Assembly: GCA_964404765.1 (NCBI GenBank)
Contig: CAYOLL010000167.1
Location: 1-12,979, forward strand
DNA length: 12,979 nt
From: CAYOLL01 sp964404765 [NCBI: uncultured Gemmatimonadota bacterium]
Lineage (GTDB): Bacteria; 4572-55
Direction: 5' to 3'
The notes beneath the pieces are model-generated. The model was not told where the DNA came from. It searched no databases and saw nothing but the letters and a program-made list of their open reading frames with translations. A program made the translations under genes and the position numbers. Positions 6,595 through 12,979 of the stretch are shown here, piece after piece (within the stretch, counting starts at the first letter, position 1; the number at the start of each line of letters is the position of its first letter).

Positions 6595-7446
6595 TCAACG
6601 CATAATAAACATCAAACTTAAAGCAATCTCGCTATCCAACACTTGTTTGAGATCGTCATCTAACGGCAGTACAAAGGTCAGGCCGGGGCGGAATGCGCCA
6701 AAACGCGTATTTGCGCTTAAACCCAGCGCCAGTGTCGAAGCTTCGGCAAGGCTGGCGTCTTCCGCGGTTAAAACCCAGCGTCCGCTTAAGCCCGCCCCGA
6801 TATTGGTATTGCCGGAGTTATACCAAAATTGGCCGCTGTACGTGGCGACAGACTCAAAAGAATCCTGACCATCCTCGCTTTCGGTCAGGATAATGCCGGA
6901 CAGACCTCCGCGCAGCCGCAGGGTCATATTTTCTCCTATTTTTGGCAAGTAGTTACCCGCGCCAATAACGGATAAAGCGTTGGGAAAATACGCCTCTATC
7001 CGCTCGTGATCGCTGGCAAAGCCGGCGGTCCAGCCAAAATCGTCGCCATCGACAACGGGCAGCCGTACGCCTAATTCAAAGAAGGATTTTTCGCGCGGCC
7101 GGAATTCTAAACCAAGATATGGATTGCCGACCGATGTTTCAGAATTGTCATAGCTAAAATCTCCAAATTGGTAATCATAGCCATAGTGAGAAATCGGTAG
7201 GTCAATGACCAGATTGGAACCGTTCCGCAGTTTAAAAGCGCCGGTCACCATATAGGCCCCGGTCATAAAGGTCGGGTCGAGCTGGAGTCCGTCAGGGCCA
7301 TTGTCAAATTGTGGCTTAATAAACTCAACCGAAATACTGCGATCCGCCTGACGATCCTGCCAGATCGAACGCTGAGCCCAACCGGTTGCCGGAAATACTG
7401 CGGCAATCAGCGCTGCTACGAATAACATTTGCTTGAAAGTCTTCAT
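6595..7446 (-). CDS. putative outer-membrane beta-barrel protein
   Basis: A 283-residue exported protein of no recognised specific family. Residues 1-24 form a signal peptide (MKTFKQ basic end, MLFVAALIAAVF core, likely cleavage after ATGWA). The mature part has no hydrophobic helix and alternates polar and apolar residues in 8-12 residue strands rich in Gly, Tyr and Phe, for example LRLRGGLSGIIL, TNIGAGLSGRWVL and FRPGLTFVLPL. This pattern, and the last strand EIALSLMFIM, suit an outer-membrane barrel similar to MetA-pathway or transporter-type barrels. A final Arg replaces the usual terminal Phe. The start at 7446 is chosen because GAGGA lies 4 nt upstream and the signal peptide begins there; a reading from 7554 would add 36 residues without secretion character. 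It precedes the protease on the same strand, separated by two hairpins, so co-transcription is doubtful. Substrate unknown. Confidence 0.75.
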   Translation of the reverse strand: MKTFKQMLFVAALIAAVFPATGWAQRSIWQDRQADRSISVEFIKPQFDNGPDGLQLDPTFMTGAYMVTGAFKLRNGSNLVIDLPISHYGYDYQFGDFSYDNSETSVGNPYLGLEFRPREKSFFELGVRLPVVDGDDFGWTAGFASDHERIEAYFPNALSVIGAGNYLPKIGENMTLRLRGGLSGIILTESEDGQDSFESVATYSGQFWYNSGNTNIGAGLSGRWVLTAEDASLAEASTLALGLSANTRFGAFRPGLTFVLPLDDDLKQVLDSEIALSLMFIMR

Positions 7447-7694
7447 ACTTTCCTCTTGGATTCGATGGTTTGATGATAATAAAACAAGATGGATTTGGCT
7501 GTACGAACGCCTGTCATTACCATCGCGGTATGAAAATATTCCCGTCAACGGCAAAAAGCTTGCAAAAAGTTGGAATCCGCCGATCCGCTAAATTCTGATT
7601 GATTTGGCTGGCGAATCGTGTAAATTTAATTCTCGTTTTTTATCCTGCTTATCCTGTGCATCCATGTCGTAGTCAATTAGCGCGTATAAACATT
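7447..7694. other. divergent intergenic region with short TATCCTG repeats
   Basis: This gap separates the leftward beta-barrel gene from the rightward nuclease-like gene, so it should contain both promoters; I see no convincing -35/-10 pair for either. At 7641-7667 there are 9-nt units TATCCTGCT, TATCCTGTG and CATCCATGT, and TATCCTGCT recurs at 7698-7706 just inside the nuclease-like gene. An open frame continues upstream of 7695 to an ATG at 7599, but it reads through this repeat and is not taken as coding. Confidence 0.55.
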
Positions 7695-8240
7695 ATGTAT
7701 CCTGCTATCATCCTTAAAGCCGAAATGATTCAGGCTGCCCGGGCGCTTGTGGGCAGCGTCACAGTGAAGCGTACCAAAGCATCGCCATTTGATACATTGG
7801 CCGGTATTTTGGGCGAATTTGCCTTTGCGCAATATGTTTTCGGCGATTGGCAGCAGCATCGTGTCGGCCGAAACAAAGGCCAGACCGACTATCCCGGCGT
7901 CGAGATCAAAACATCCGCCTTTCCGTTTCGTCCTACGCTGAATTTGTTGATTCGGGAGGATTATTTCCACAAGCGGCAGCCGGCTTTTTATGTGCAAATC
8001 ATCCTTAATATTCCATCAACCAGGAGTCAGGATATTCAGATCGGAACGCCGGCTTTGTTGTGTGGCTATGCCACAACGACCCAGGTTTCCAATGCGCCTA
8101 AAAAAAACTTTGGCGCCAAGACCGACCAACCTGGAGGCTATGAGTGCTATTACGTTCCGATTGCACAACTTCAGCCCATGTCTGCCTTTCGAGATGTCTA
8201 CCAGCTATATCTTGAACCAATGGTGAGGCCTGCAAATTGA
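7695..8240 (+). CDS. orphan protein with PD-(D/E)XK nuclease-like signature
   Basis: A 181-residue soluble protein with no signal peptide or membrane segment. Its centre reads LAGILGEFAFAQY (Glu41), then TDYPGVEIKTS with Asp65, Glu70 and Lys72. Glu, then Asp, then Glu-x-Lys on consecutive beta-strands is the metal-binding active-site pattern of the PD-(D/E)XK fold, which includes restriction enzymes and Holliday-junction resolvases. DNA cleavage is therefore an inference; the exact family is not recognised. The start at 7695 (MYPAIILKAEM) is preferred because the upstream frame is repeat DNA; no clear Shine-Dalgarno precedes it, and Met11 (7725) is an alternative. It is the only plus-strand gene, with no methyltransferase or phage gene beside it. 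It ends 39 bp from the convergent ABC permease gene; the A6-N8-T6 run at 8251-8270 between them is a weak bidirectional terminator candidate. Confidence 0.65.
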   Translation: MYPAIILKAEMIQAARALVGSVTVKRTKASPFDTLAGILGEFAFAQYVFGDWQQHRVGRNKGQTDYPGVEIKTSAFPFRPTLNLLIREDYFHKRQPAFYVQIILNIPSTRSQDIQIGTPALLCGYATTTQVSNAPKKNFGAKTDQPGGYECYYVPIAQLQPMSAFRDVYQLYLEPMVRPAN

Positions 8241-8279
8241 CAAGATTGTGAAAAAAGAGTTATATTTTTTAACCGGCAT

Positions 8280-9446
8280 CTATGTCCGTAAGGCATCAAC
8301 AATCGGCAACCGCGAGGCACGTACCGCTGGAAAAAAACCGCCCATAATGCCCATGCTAATGGAAAAAATTAAAGCCGCCGCAACAATTTCCGGGGACAAG
8401 GTAAAACCAAATTCCAGCTCGGCAAAAGTGTTGAAGTTTGTAGTAGAAATCGTAGTTGTGCTTAACAGCGCCGCTAACAAAATGCCCAGAGTTGCGCCAA
8501 CAATTGACAGACCGACGGCTTCCAGCAGAAAGGCAGTTAAGATACTGCGGCGAGGAAAACCAAGCGCTCGCAAAGTGCCGATTTCACGGATACGATGAGC
8601 AACACTGGCGTACATGGTGATGGTTGCGCCAATCATTGCGCCCAGGCTGAAAATAATTGTAATGATTATACCCATTAATTTAATAAACAACGCCAGCATT
8701 TGCGACTGTTCGGCATAGAACTGCTTTTCCGGTTTGGTATCAATCGTTAAGCGCGGGTCCTGAGCTATTTGTGTTTTGAATGCTTCAAAGCCATTTGGAT
8801 CCGCTAGCCGCGCGGTGATCGAAGAATAAACCGGACGGTCAAAAGCCGGCATCAGTTGATCAATATCACCCCAGATTTCAGATTCAAAACCGGTGCCGGC
8901 TGCGTCAAAAATACCAACGACCGTCCATTCGCGCTGACCAAAGCGCAAACTGCTGCCAATGCCGGCGTTGGCAAAGCGCTTGGCAACCGCCCGCCCCACA
9001 ACAACTTCAGAACTGCCGGTGGTCCACATGCGGCCTTGCGTCAATTTAACCATGTCGCGCATTTCCAAAGATTCGGGCGATACGCCGCGGGCCGTAACAT
9101 TGAGCTTTTCCGTTCCGCCATCTTTTTTCTTCAAAGCAATTACGACAACCACTTCGGTAGCGACCAGAGGCTTGCCCTGTGCATTTACGGCAATTCCGTT
9201 GAGCGCTTTGACGATATTGCCTTGCTCGCGTTCGATGCCGCTGACCAATTCCGATGTGGCTGATTTCCGAATCATAATCGCATTACGGTCGGAACCGGTA
9301 GCGACCAGCGTTTTTTTCAAACCGTTCGCCAACATCATAACGGCTACGAAGACAAAAACTACCAGCATAAAACCAATGACTGTTGCAATTGTCGTGTGCC
9401 ATCGTACCCATAAGTTACGCAAGCTATAGTTTAATGGAATATTCAT
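8280..9446 (-). CDS. ABC transporter permease, MacB/FtsX type
   Basis: A 388-residue inner-membrane permease. The topology is that of MacB/LolC-type exporters: TM1 at about 19-41, a large periplasmic domain of the MacB-PCD kind (about 42-250), then TM2 (252-280), TM3 (303-328) and TM4 (354-375). After TM2 comes HRIREIGTLRALGFPRRSI (284-302), the cytoplasmic coupling helix typical of FtsX-domain permeases, and the C-terminus PIVDALRT matches the usual P-x-x-ALR ending. Such permeases work as dimers with a MacB-type ATPase, moving lipoproteins, peptides or drugs, or transmitting mechanical force. No ATPase or membrane-fusion gene adjoins it here, so the partner must be elsewhere or the gene is an orphan. 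The start has AAGGAA about 6 nt upstream. The substrate cannot be told from the sequence. Confidence 0.88.
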   Translation of the reverse strand: MNIPLNYSLRNLWVRWHTTIATVIGFMLVVFVFVAVMMLANGLKKTLVATGSDRNAIMIRKSATSELVSGIEREQGNIVKALNGIAVNAQGKPLVATEVVVVIALKKKDGGTEKLNVTARGVSPESLEMRDMVKLTQGRMWTTGSSEVVVGRAVAKRFANAGIGSSLRFGQREWTVVGIFDAAGTGFESEIWGDIDQLMPAFDRPVYSSITARLADPNGFEAFKTQIAQDPRLTIDTKPEKQFYAEQSQMLALFIKLMGIIITIIFSLGAMIGATITMYASVAHRIREIGTLRALGFPRRSILTAFLLEAVGLSIVGATLGILLAALLSTTTISTTNFNTFAELEFGFTLSPEIVAAALIFSISMGIMGGFFPAVRASRLPIVDALRT

Positions 9447-9510
9447 CGCTATTCCTTTTTGGCTATTTAATTGGTTTTGAAGATGTTGCGCACGTTTTTT
9501 GTATATAATA

Positions 9511-9630
9511 AATGCTCAAAAGGCGCTGGCGATCCGGTATCGCGAATTGGTTAATTCGCGCAGCGTTGCTAACGATAAGCGTGGCGAAATAGGCATTTCG
9601 CCCTACTTTGTTAACACTTTTGGAGCAATT
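9511..9630. repeat. inverted-repeat element with two internal hairpins
   Basis: The ends are inverted copies: AATGCTCAAAAG at 9511-9522 against AATTGCTCCAAAAG read from 9630 back to 9617, differing by two single-base gaps. Inside are two perfect 8-bp hairpins with 4-nt loops: CGCGAATT-GGTT-AATTCGCG (9541-9560) and GGCGAAAT-AGGC-ATTTCGCC (9583-9602). At about 120 bp with no ORF it resembles a MITE or REP-type element. It lies in the 5' region of the permease gene and downstream of the serC terminator. Confidence 0.7.
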
Positions 9631-9705
9631 ACCGTTTTTTTGATATGATTAAGGCTGACCAGTCGACATGCTTTATTCATGGTCTTCATGGTCTCAACTT
9701 CGGTC

Positions 9706-9746
9706 AAAAAAATTAGACCTTACAGCGCTAAACTGCAAGGTCTAAT
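9706..9746 (-). terminator. Rho-independent terminator of serC
   Basis: On the minus strand ATTAGACCTT (9746-9737) pairs perfectly with AAGGTCTAAT (9721-9712), and the inner CAG/CTG can extend the stem. The second arm is followed by an uninterrupted T-run (A7 at 9706-9712 on the plus strand). It begins 34 nt beyond the serC stop codon, the standard position and form of an intrinsic terminator. Confidence 0.9.
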
Positions 9747-9780
9747 ATTGTCCGGCAAAATTCAAAAGTCAAGCAGCAAA

Positions 9781-10872
9781 TTAACCGTTTTTCGCCTTGA
9801 ACTGCTCCATAAAAGTGACCAAAGCTTTTACGCCTTCCATCGGCATGGCATTGTAGAGCGAAGCCCGTATGCCGCCAACTGAACGATGGCCTTTCAAGCT
9901 GTCCATGCTGTTTTTCTTGGCCTCTTTCACAAACTGTTCTTCCAGCGCTTCCGTGGGCAGGCGAAAAGTCACATTCATCTTCGAACGGCTTTCCTTTTCG
10001 GTCGTGCCTTTATAGAAATCGCCGTGCGCGTCAATGGCGTCATACAGCAGTTTGGCCTTGGCATTGACTATTTCTTCCATGACCGCCAGACCGCCCATAT
10101 CTTTGATCCATTCCATGACCAGCTTGAGCATGTAGATAATGTAGCACGGCGGCGTGTTGTAGAGCGAATCGTCGTCCACAAAAGTGCGGTAGCTGAGCAT
10201 AGTCGGCAGACCCGATGCCATCTTGTCCAGCATATCGTCGCGGATAATGACGATGGTTAAACCGGCCGGAGCCAGGTTCTTTTGCGCGCCGGCATAAATC
10301 AAACCAATCTTACTGAAGTCTACCCGACGTGACATAATGTCCGACGACATATCGCAAAACAGTGGCACATTTCCTGTTTCCGGCAGCGATGCCCATTGGG
10401 TGCCGTAAACAGTGTTGTTCGTGGTGATATGAGCGTAGCGGGCATTGGCATCCAGCTTAAGCTCGCTTTGTTTGGGAATGCGGCAAAAGTTTTCGGCTTT
10501 GGTGCTGGCGGCCGTGCGACACGTTTTACCTAAAATTTTAGCCTCTTTTATCGCTTTGGAGGCCCAGGTGCCGGTTTCAATGTAGTCTGCGCTGACGGAT
10601 GCGTCAGGTAGAAAATTCATCGGCACCATGGAAAATTGCAAGCTGGCCCCGCCTGTACAATAAAGCAGCTTGTAATTCTGGGGCAGGCCAAAGACTTCGC
10701 AAAATACCCGCTTGGATGTTTGAAAAATTTCATCATACTCTTTTGAGCGATGGCTCATCTCCATGACTGACAAGCCTTTGCCCTGATAGTCCACCAACTC
10801 GGCTTGGGCGCGTTCTAAAACCGGCAGCGGCAAAACTGACGGTCCGGCGCTGAAATTGTAAATTCTTGCCAT
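9781..10872 (-). CDS. serC: phosphoserine aminotransferase SerC
   Basis: SerC is a cytoplasmic, PLP-dependent enzyme that converts 3-phosphohydroxypyruvate and glutamate to O-phosphoserine and 2-oxoglutarate, the second step of serine synthesis; in many bacteria it also serves pyridoxal phosphate synthesis. The 363-residue length is normal for the family. Recognisable are the N-terminal YNFSAGPSVLP, EMSHRSKEY, phosphate-binding GGASLQF (74-80), GTWASKA (Trp103), TNNTVYGTQ (151-159), CDMSSD with the pyridine-binding Asp174, and AGAQKNLAPAG with the PLP Schiff-base Lys198. The C-terminal GHRSVGGIRASLYNAMP is intact. The start at 10872 has AAGGAGA with 7 nt spacing. No serA or serB adjoins it, and with its own terminator it appears to be transcribed alone. 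A 7-bp hairpin (10920-10938) lies in its upstream region. Confidence 0.97.
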   Translation of the reverse strand: MARIYNFSAGPSVLPLPVLERAQAELVDYQGKGLSVMEMSHRSKEYDEIFQTSKRVFCEVFGLPQNYKLLYCTGGASLQFSMVPMNFLPDASVSADYIETGTWASKAIKEAKILGKTCRTAASTKAENFCRIPKQSELKLDANARYAHITTNNTVYGTQWASLPETGNVPLFCDMSSDIMSRRVDFSKIGLIYAGAQKNLAPAGLTIVIIRDDMLDKMASGLPTMLSYRTFVDDDSLYNTPPCYIIYMLKLVMEWIKDMGGLAVMEEIVNAKAKLLYDAIDAHGDFYKGTTEKESRSKMNVTFRLPTEALEEQFVKEAKKNSMDSLKGHRSVGGIRASLYNAMPMEGVKALVTFMEQFKAKNG

Positions 10873-10991
10873 ATTGTATCTCCTTAAAAATTAAAAAGAA
10901 GGTTAATGAAAAATCACAACCTGTTTTGATTAAACAGGCGTAACTCCGAATCAAACCGCAAATGTCATCTTCAACTTTTTTATTTCTTTGA
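10873..10991 (-). promoter_or_regulatory. serC upstream region with strong ribosome site and hairpin
   Basis: AAGGAGA (10885-10879) is a near-ideal Shine-Dalgarno for serC. Further up, CCTGTTT-AATCA-AAACAGG (10938-10920 on the minus strand) forms a 7-bp hairpin followed by a T-rich run, which could be a short leader structure. I found no -35/-10 pair at good spacing that would leave the ribosome site in the transcript, so the promoter may lie further upstream, perhaps inside the adjoining repeat element. Confidence 0.4.
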
Positions 10992-11145
10992 CCTGAAAAA
11001 TTAAGATACGCCACAAAAGCACTAAAACACTAAGCTTCACAAAGTCACAAAGTCACAAAGTCTTTGAAAAATCGTAACGTGTTTTATGCAAATATTTTAG
11101 TGACTCTTCGAGCCTTGGTGACTTCGTGGCTATGAATAATTCAGG
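10992..11145. repeat. 154-bp terminal-inverted-repeat element overlapping a stop codon
   Basis: The left end starts CCTGAAAAATTAAGATACG-CCAC at 10992; the right end read from 11145 starts CCTGAATTATTCATAGCCAC. They align with few gaps, and similarity continues inward: GCCACAAAAGCACTAAA on the left against GCCACGAAGTCACCAAG on the right. Inside, the octamer TCACAAAG occurs three times in tandem at 11037-11060. The element has no ORF. Its right terminus contains the TGA (11143-11141) of the SPFH gene. The CCTGAATWRTTCA terminus recurs next to the protease stop (541-552) and at 90-102. Confidence 0.75.
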
Positions 11146-12865
11146 CTGATGGCGCAGCGTCTTTATTTTTTAGCGAAAAACCGAAACTTTCGGCCACTGC
11201 CGCTAGTTTTGTGCCCATTGATAATAGTGCGTCAAATGTTGGATCGCCACCCCCGGTTTGCAAGATGCGCATTTCATGGATGTCCGGGCGGTTGGCCATC
11301 AGCTCCGGCAGCTTGTCGATCAACCGGCGTACTAAATCCGGCTCTTTGATTTGATTGTAGACTTCCTGCTGCCGGCGGGCTAATTCCAGTTCCCGCTCCA
11401 ACTCGGCGATGCGCGCCAGACTGCGCTCGCGCTCTTTTTCCAACTCCGCCAAATGCGCGGCGCGTTCCCGGGCCAACTGCGCCTCTTGAATTTTTGCCTC
11501 GCGCTCGTCTTTCAGCGTCTGAAGCTGCAAATCCAAAGCTGCTTGCTGTTGCTTCAACGCTGTTTCGTGGGTTAACGCTTCTTGTTCAAACTTCAGCCGG
11601 GCCTCGCCCAAGCGTCCTTCTTCGGTCAGCGCATGGAGCGCTTGCGCCGTTTCTGCGGCCTTTTGATTTTGCGCGGTTTCTTGCGCCAGGCGGGTTTGCT
11701 CTAATTGTCGGGCTTGCTCATGCTGTAACTCGCTAAGGTGCCGTGCCTGAGCAATTTGCGCGGCCAACGCCTCTAACCGGCGCTCTGATTCCCGGCGGGT
11801 GGTCAGGGTTTGCTCTTCCAATTGCAAAGTTTGTCGTGTCGTTTCTTGTTCTTTTGTAAAACGCAGCGCCTCTTGAGTTAAGCGCAATTCAGTCGCCTCT
11901 GTTTCCGTGCTTTGCTTGATCCGGGCAATTTCCACCATCGTTTCAGCTTCGCGCGTTTCCGTAGCCTGCCGGGTTTGCAGTTCTTTCTGCCGGATTTCGT
12001 CCTGCATGGCCAGGTAACTCAGGCGGGCCAGCTTCTCCTGTTGATAACGGAAAGGCGCCTGCAAATCCTGCCATAGTCGTTGCGAGCTAACCAGCGCTTC
12101 GCGGATTTGCACGGTCACAATTTTGATGCCCAAGCCATCGGATGCCTGTCCGCTTTGCTGCCGACCTTCGGCCACCGCTTTGAGACGGGTAGTGAGTTCC
12201 TCAATAATCGGCGCTTTATCGGTCAACACTTCTTCCACACTCATTGTGGCAATTTTGTCTTTAATGGCAGCTTCGGCTTGCTCACGTAGTTGGGCGTTAA
12301 CAATGCCCAGCGGGTCGCGGCTGTCGGAAAAATCCAGCTTGCGATAAGCTAAAGCAAAGTTGTCAATTTGCCATTGCAAATAAGCCAGAATGTTGATGCC
12401 TTGCTTTTCTTTGGTAATCGAATTGGCTACCACGCCGATTGTTTGCATGGCCGCCGGCACGATTAAGTAGGCATCGGTGAACGGATTGTAGCTAAAGGAA
12501 ATGCCCTGCCCAATCGTGACCGGATCCTTGCGCCCCAAACGGGTTTGCACCACATAGACATTGGGCGGGACAATCACTCTTTTCCAGCGCCAGAAGCCGG
12601 TTTCGCGGACATGGATCGGCTCTTTTTCCAGTTGCAATTCTTCGGAGCTAACCAAATTATTTTGCATCATTTGATTGCGCATAACCGAAGAATCCGCCGC
12701 CGGCTTAGGAGTCGGCATTTCGCCAAAACGCTCTTCGGTATAGCCAAAGGCCGCGCCTGAAAGTGGGGGAGAGGTCATTTTTGCCGGAGCAGGCGATTCC
12801 GGCGCTTGCGACTGCGGTGCCGCATAATTCTCGTTAAAAATAGTGGAGGCCGCTTTTCTTTTCAT
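11141..12865 (-). CDS. SPFH/band 7 domain protein with long coiled coil
   Basis: A 574-residue protein in four parts. Residues 1-87 are Ala/Pro/Met-rich and poorly ordered. Residues about 90-275 fit an SPFH (band 7) domain: GFWRWKRVIVPPNVYVVQTRLG, then VAYLQWQI-type strands and the ADLRE-like helix NAQLREQAEAAIKDKIATMSVEEVLTDK, ending LGIKIVTVQIREA. Residues about 275-515 are a Glu/Gln/Arg/Leu-rich coiled coil of about 240 residues. The tail (516-574) has IKEPDLVRRLIDKLPELMANRPDIHEMRI, a form seen at the end of flotillin-like proteins. Flotillins form oligomeric membrane scaffolds, but here no transmembrane or hydrophobic hairpin segment precedes the SPFH domain, so attachment must be peripheral or absent. 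AGGA lies 6 nt before the ATG. Its TGA stop lies within the terminus of a repeat element. No NfeD-type partner is visible in the window. Confidence 0.8.
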   Translation of the reverse strand: MKRKAASTIFNENYAAPQSQAPESPAPAKMTSPPLSGAAFGYTEERFGEMPTPKPAADSSVMRNQMMQNNLVSSEELQLEKEPIHVRETGFWRWKRVIVPPNVYVVQTRLGRKDPVTIGQGISFSYNPFTDAYLIVPAAMQTIGVVANSITKEKQGINILAYLQWQIDNFALAYRKLDFSDSRDPLGIVNAQLREQAEAAIKDKIATMSVEEVLTDKAPIIEELTTRLKAVAEGRQQSGQASDGLGIKIVTVQIREALVSSQRLWQDLQAPFRYQQEKLARLSYLAMQDEIRQKELQTRQATETREAETMVEIARIKQSTETEATELRLTQEALRFTKEQETTRQTLQLEEQTLTTRRESERRLEALAAQIAQARHLSELQHEQARQLEQTRLAQETAQNQKAAETAQALHALTEEGRLGEARLKFEQEALTHETALKQQQAALDLQLQTLKDEREAKIQEAQLARERAAHLAELEKERERSLARIAELERELELARRQQEVYNQIKEPDLVRRLIDKLPELMANRPDIHEMRILQTGGGDPTFDALLSMGTKLAAVAESFGFSLKNKDAAPSA

Positions 12866-12979
12866 TTTAAATCCTGCTAATTTGGATTTTTGTACTACGA
12901 TTTGTTGGAATGATTAATGATTAATGCTATACTGATTAAGGGTTAGAAATTGCATTTCAATTCGATGTCATGCCGGAAT
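12866..12979. other. leader region of the SPFH gene
   Basis: These 114 bases upstream of the SPFH start hold its Shine-Dalgarno (AGGA, 12875-12872) and an AT-rich segment with a directly repeated ATTAATG near 12910-12925. TATAGC on the minus strand is a possible -10, but no well-spaced -35 is seen. No other feature is supported before the window ends. Confidence 0.4.

Larger units (their letters stand above)
9447..9780. other. gap between serC and the ABC permease, repeat plus terminator
   Basis: This 334-bp stretch holds the serC terminator (9706-9746), the inverted-repeat element at 9511-9630, and the leader of the permease gene. An AT-rich run (TATTATATAC on the minus strand, near 9500-9510) could be a -10 region for the permease but lacks a convincing -35 at the right spacing. 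No gene is supported; the short plus-strand frame at 9679-9882 runs into serC in antisense. Confidence 0.6.

Noticed and set aside
7447-7554. 36-residue N-terminal extension of the beta-barrel protein
   Set aside because: It would bury the signal peptide. A Shine-Dalgarno sits just before the Met at 7446.
7599-7694. 32-residue N-terminal extension of the nuclease-like protein
   Set aside because: It is encoded largely by the TATCCTG repeat run and has no ribosome site.
8856-9429. Plus-strand frames of 135 and 156 codons
   Set aside because: Both are shadows of the ABC permease gene; their translations resemble no protein type and have no ribosome sites.
9513-9602. Terminator call for the two perfect hairpins
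   Set aside because: Neither stem is followed by a T-run on either strand, and they sit inside an inverted-repeat element. The serC terminator at 9706-9746 already serves that role.
10733-11014. 93-codon minus-strand frame overlapping the start of serC
   Set aside because: It is out of frame with serC, overlaps its N-terminal region and ribosome site, and has no coding character of its own.
1-12979. tRNA, rRNA or riboswitch
   Set aside because: No cloverleaf with a GTTC-type T arm, no rRNA core sequence and no recognisable riboswitch core was seen in the intergenic stretches.

Overview
The window carries six protein genes, five on the minus strand and one on the plus strand, separated by repeat-rich intergenic DNA. 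No RNA gene, CRISPR array or transposase is visible. The envelope-type proteins (a secreted dockerin-bearing subtilase and a signal-peptide beta-barrel candidate) point to a diderm bacterium. The moderate GC content, long Fn3-type secreted proteins and abundant palindromic repeats suggest an FCB-type or candidate-phylum lineage (KSB1/Calditrichota-like). That placement is an inference at low confidence.

Layout: 1-552 is gene-free and made almost wholly of nested direct and inverted repeats. 553-6462 (-) encodes a 1,969-residue secreted subtilase with two carboxypeptidase-regulatory-like domains, a duplicated amidotransferase-fold domain, four Fn3-like domains, a cadherin-like domain and a C-terminal dockerin. 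6595-7446 (-) encodes a probable outer-membrane beta-barrel protein. 7695-8240 (+) encodes an orphan protein with a PD-(D/E)XK nuclease signature. 8280-9446 (-) encodes a MacB/FtsX-type ABC permease with no ATPase beside it. 9447-9780 holds an inverted-repeat element and the serC terminator. 9781-10872 (-) is serC. 10992-11145 is an inverted-repeat element that contains the stop codon of the next gene. 11141-12865 (-) encodes an SPFH/band 7 coiled-coil protein without a membrane segment.

The genes do not form an obvious pathway. They look like single transcription units: each has its own Shine-Dalgarno sequence, and the gaps of 39 to 334 bp contain hairpins. The most striking feature is the repeat content. 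Several different inverted-repeat elements, some built from short hairpins with 3-4 nt loops, fill the gaps. One of about 136 bp sits in frame inside the protease gene, where it encodes about 45 residues in a loop of a beta-sandwich domain. Another provides the terminal TGA of the SPFH gene. Whether these belong to genome-wide families cannot be decided from this window.
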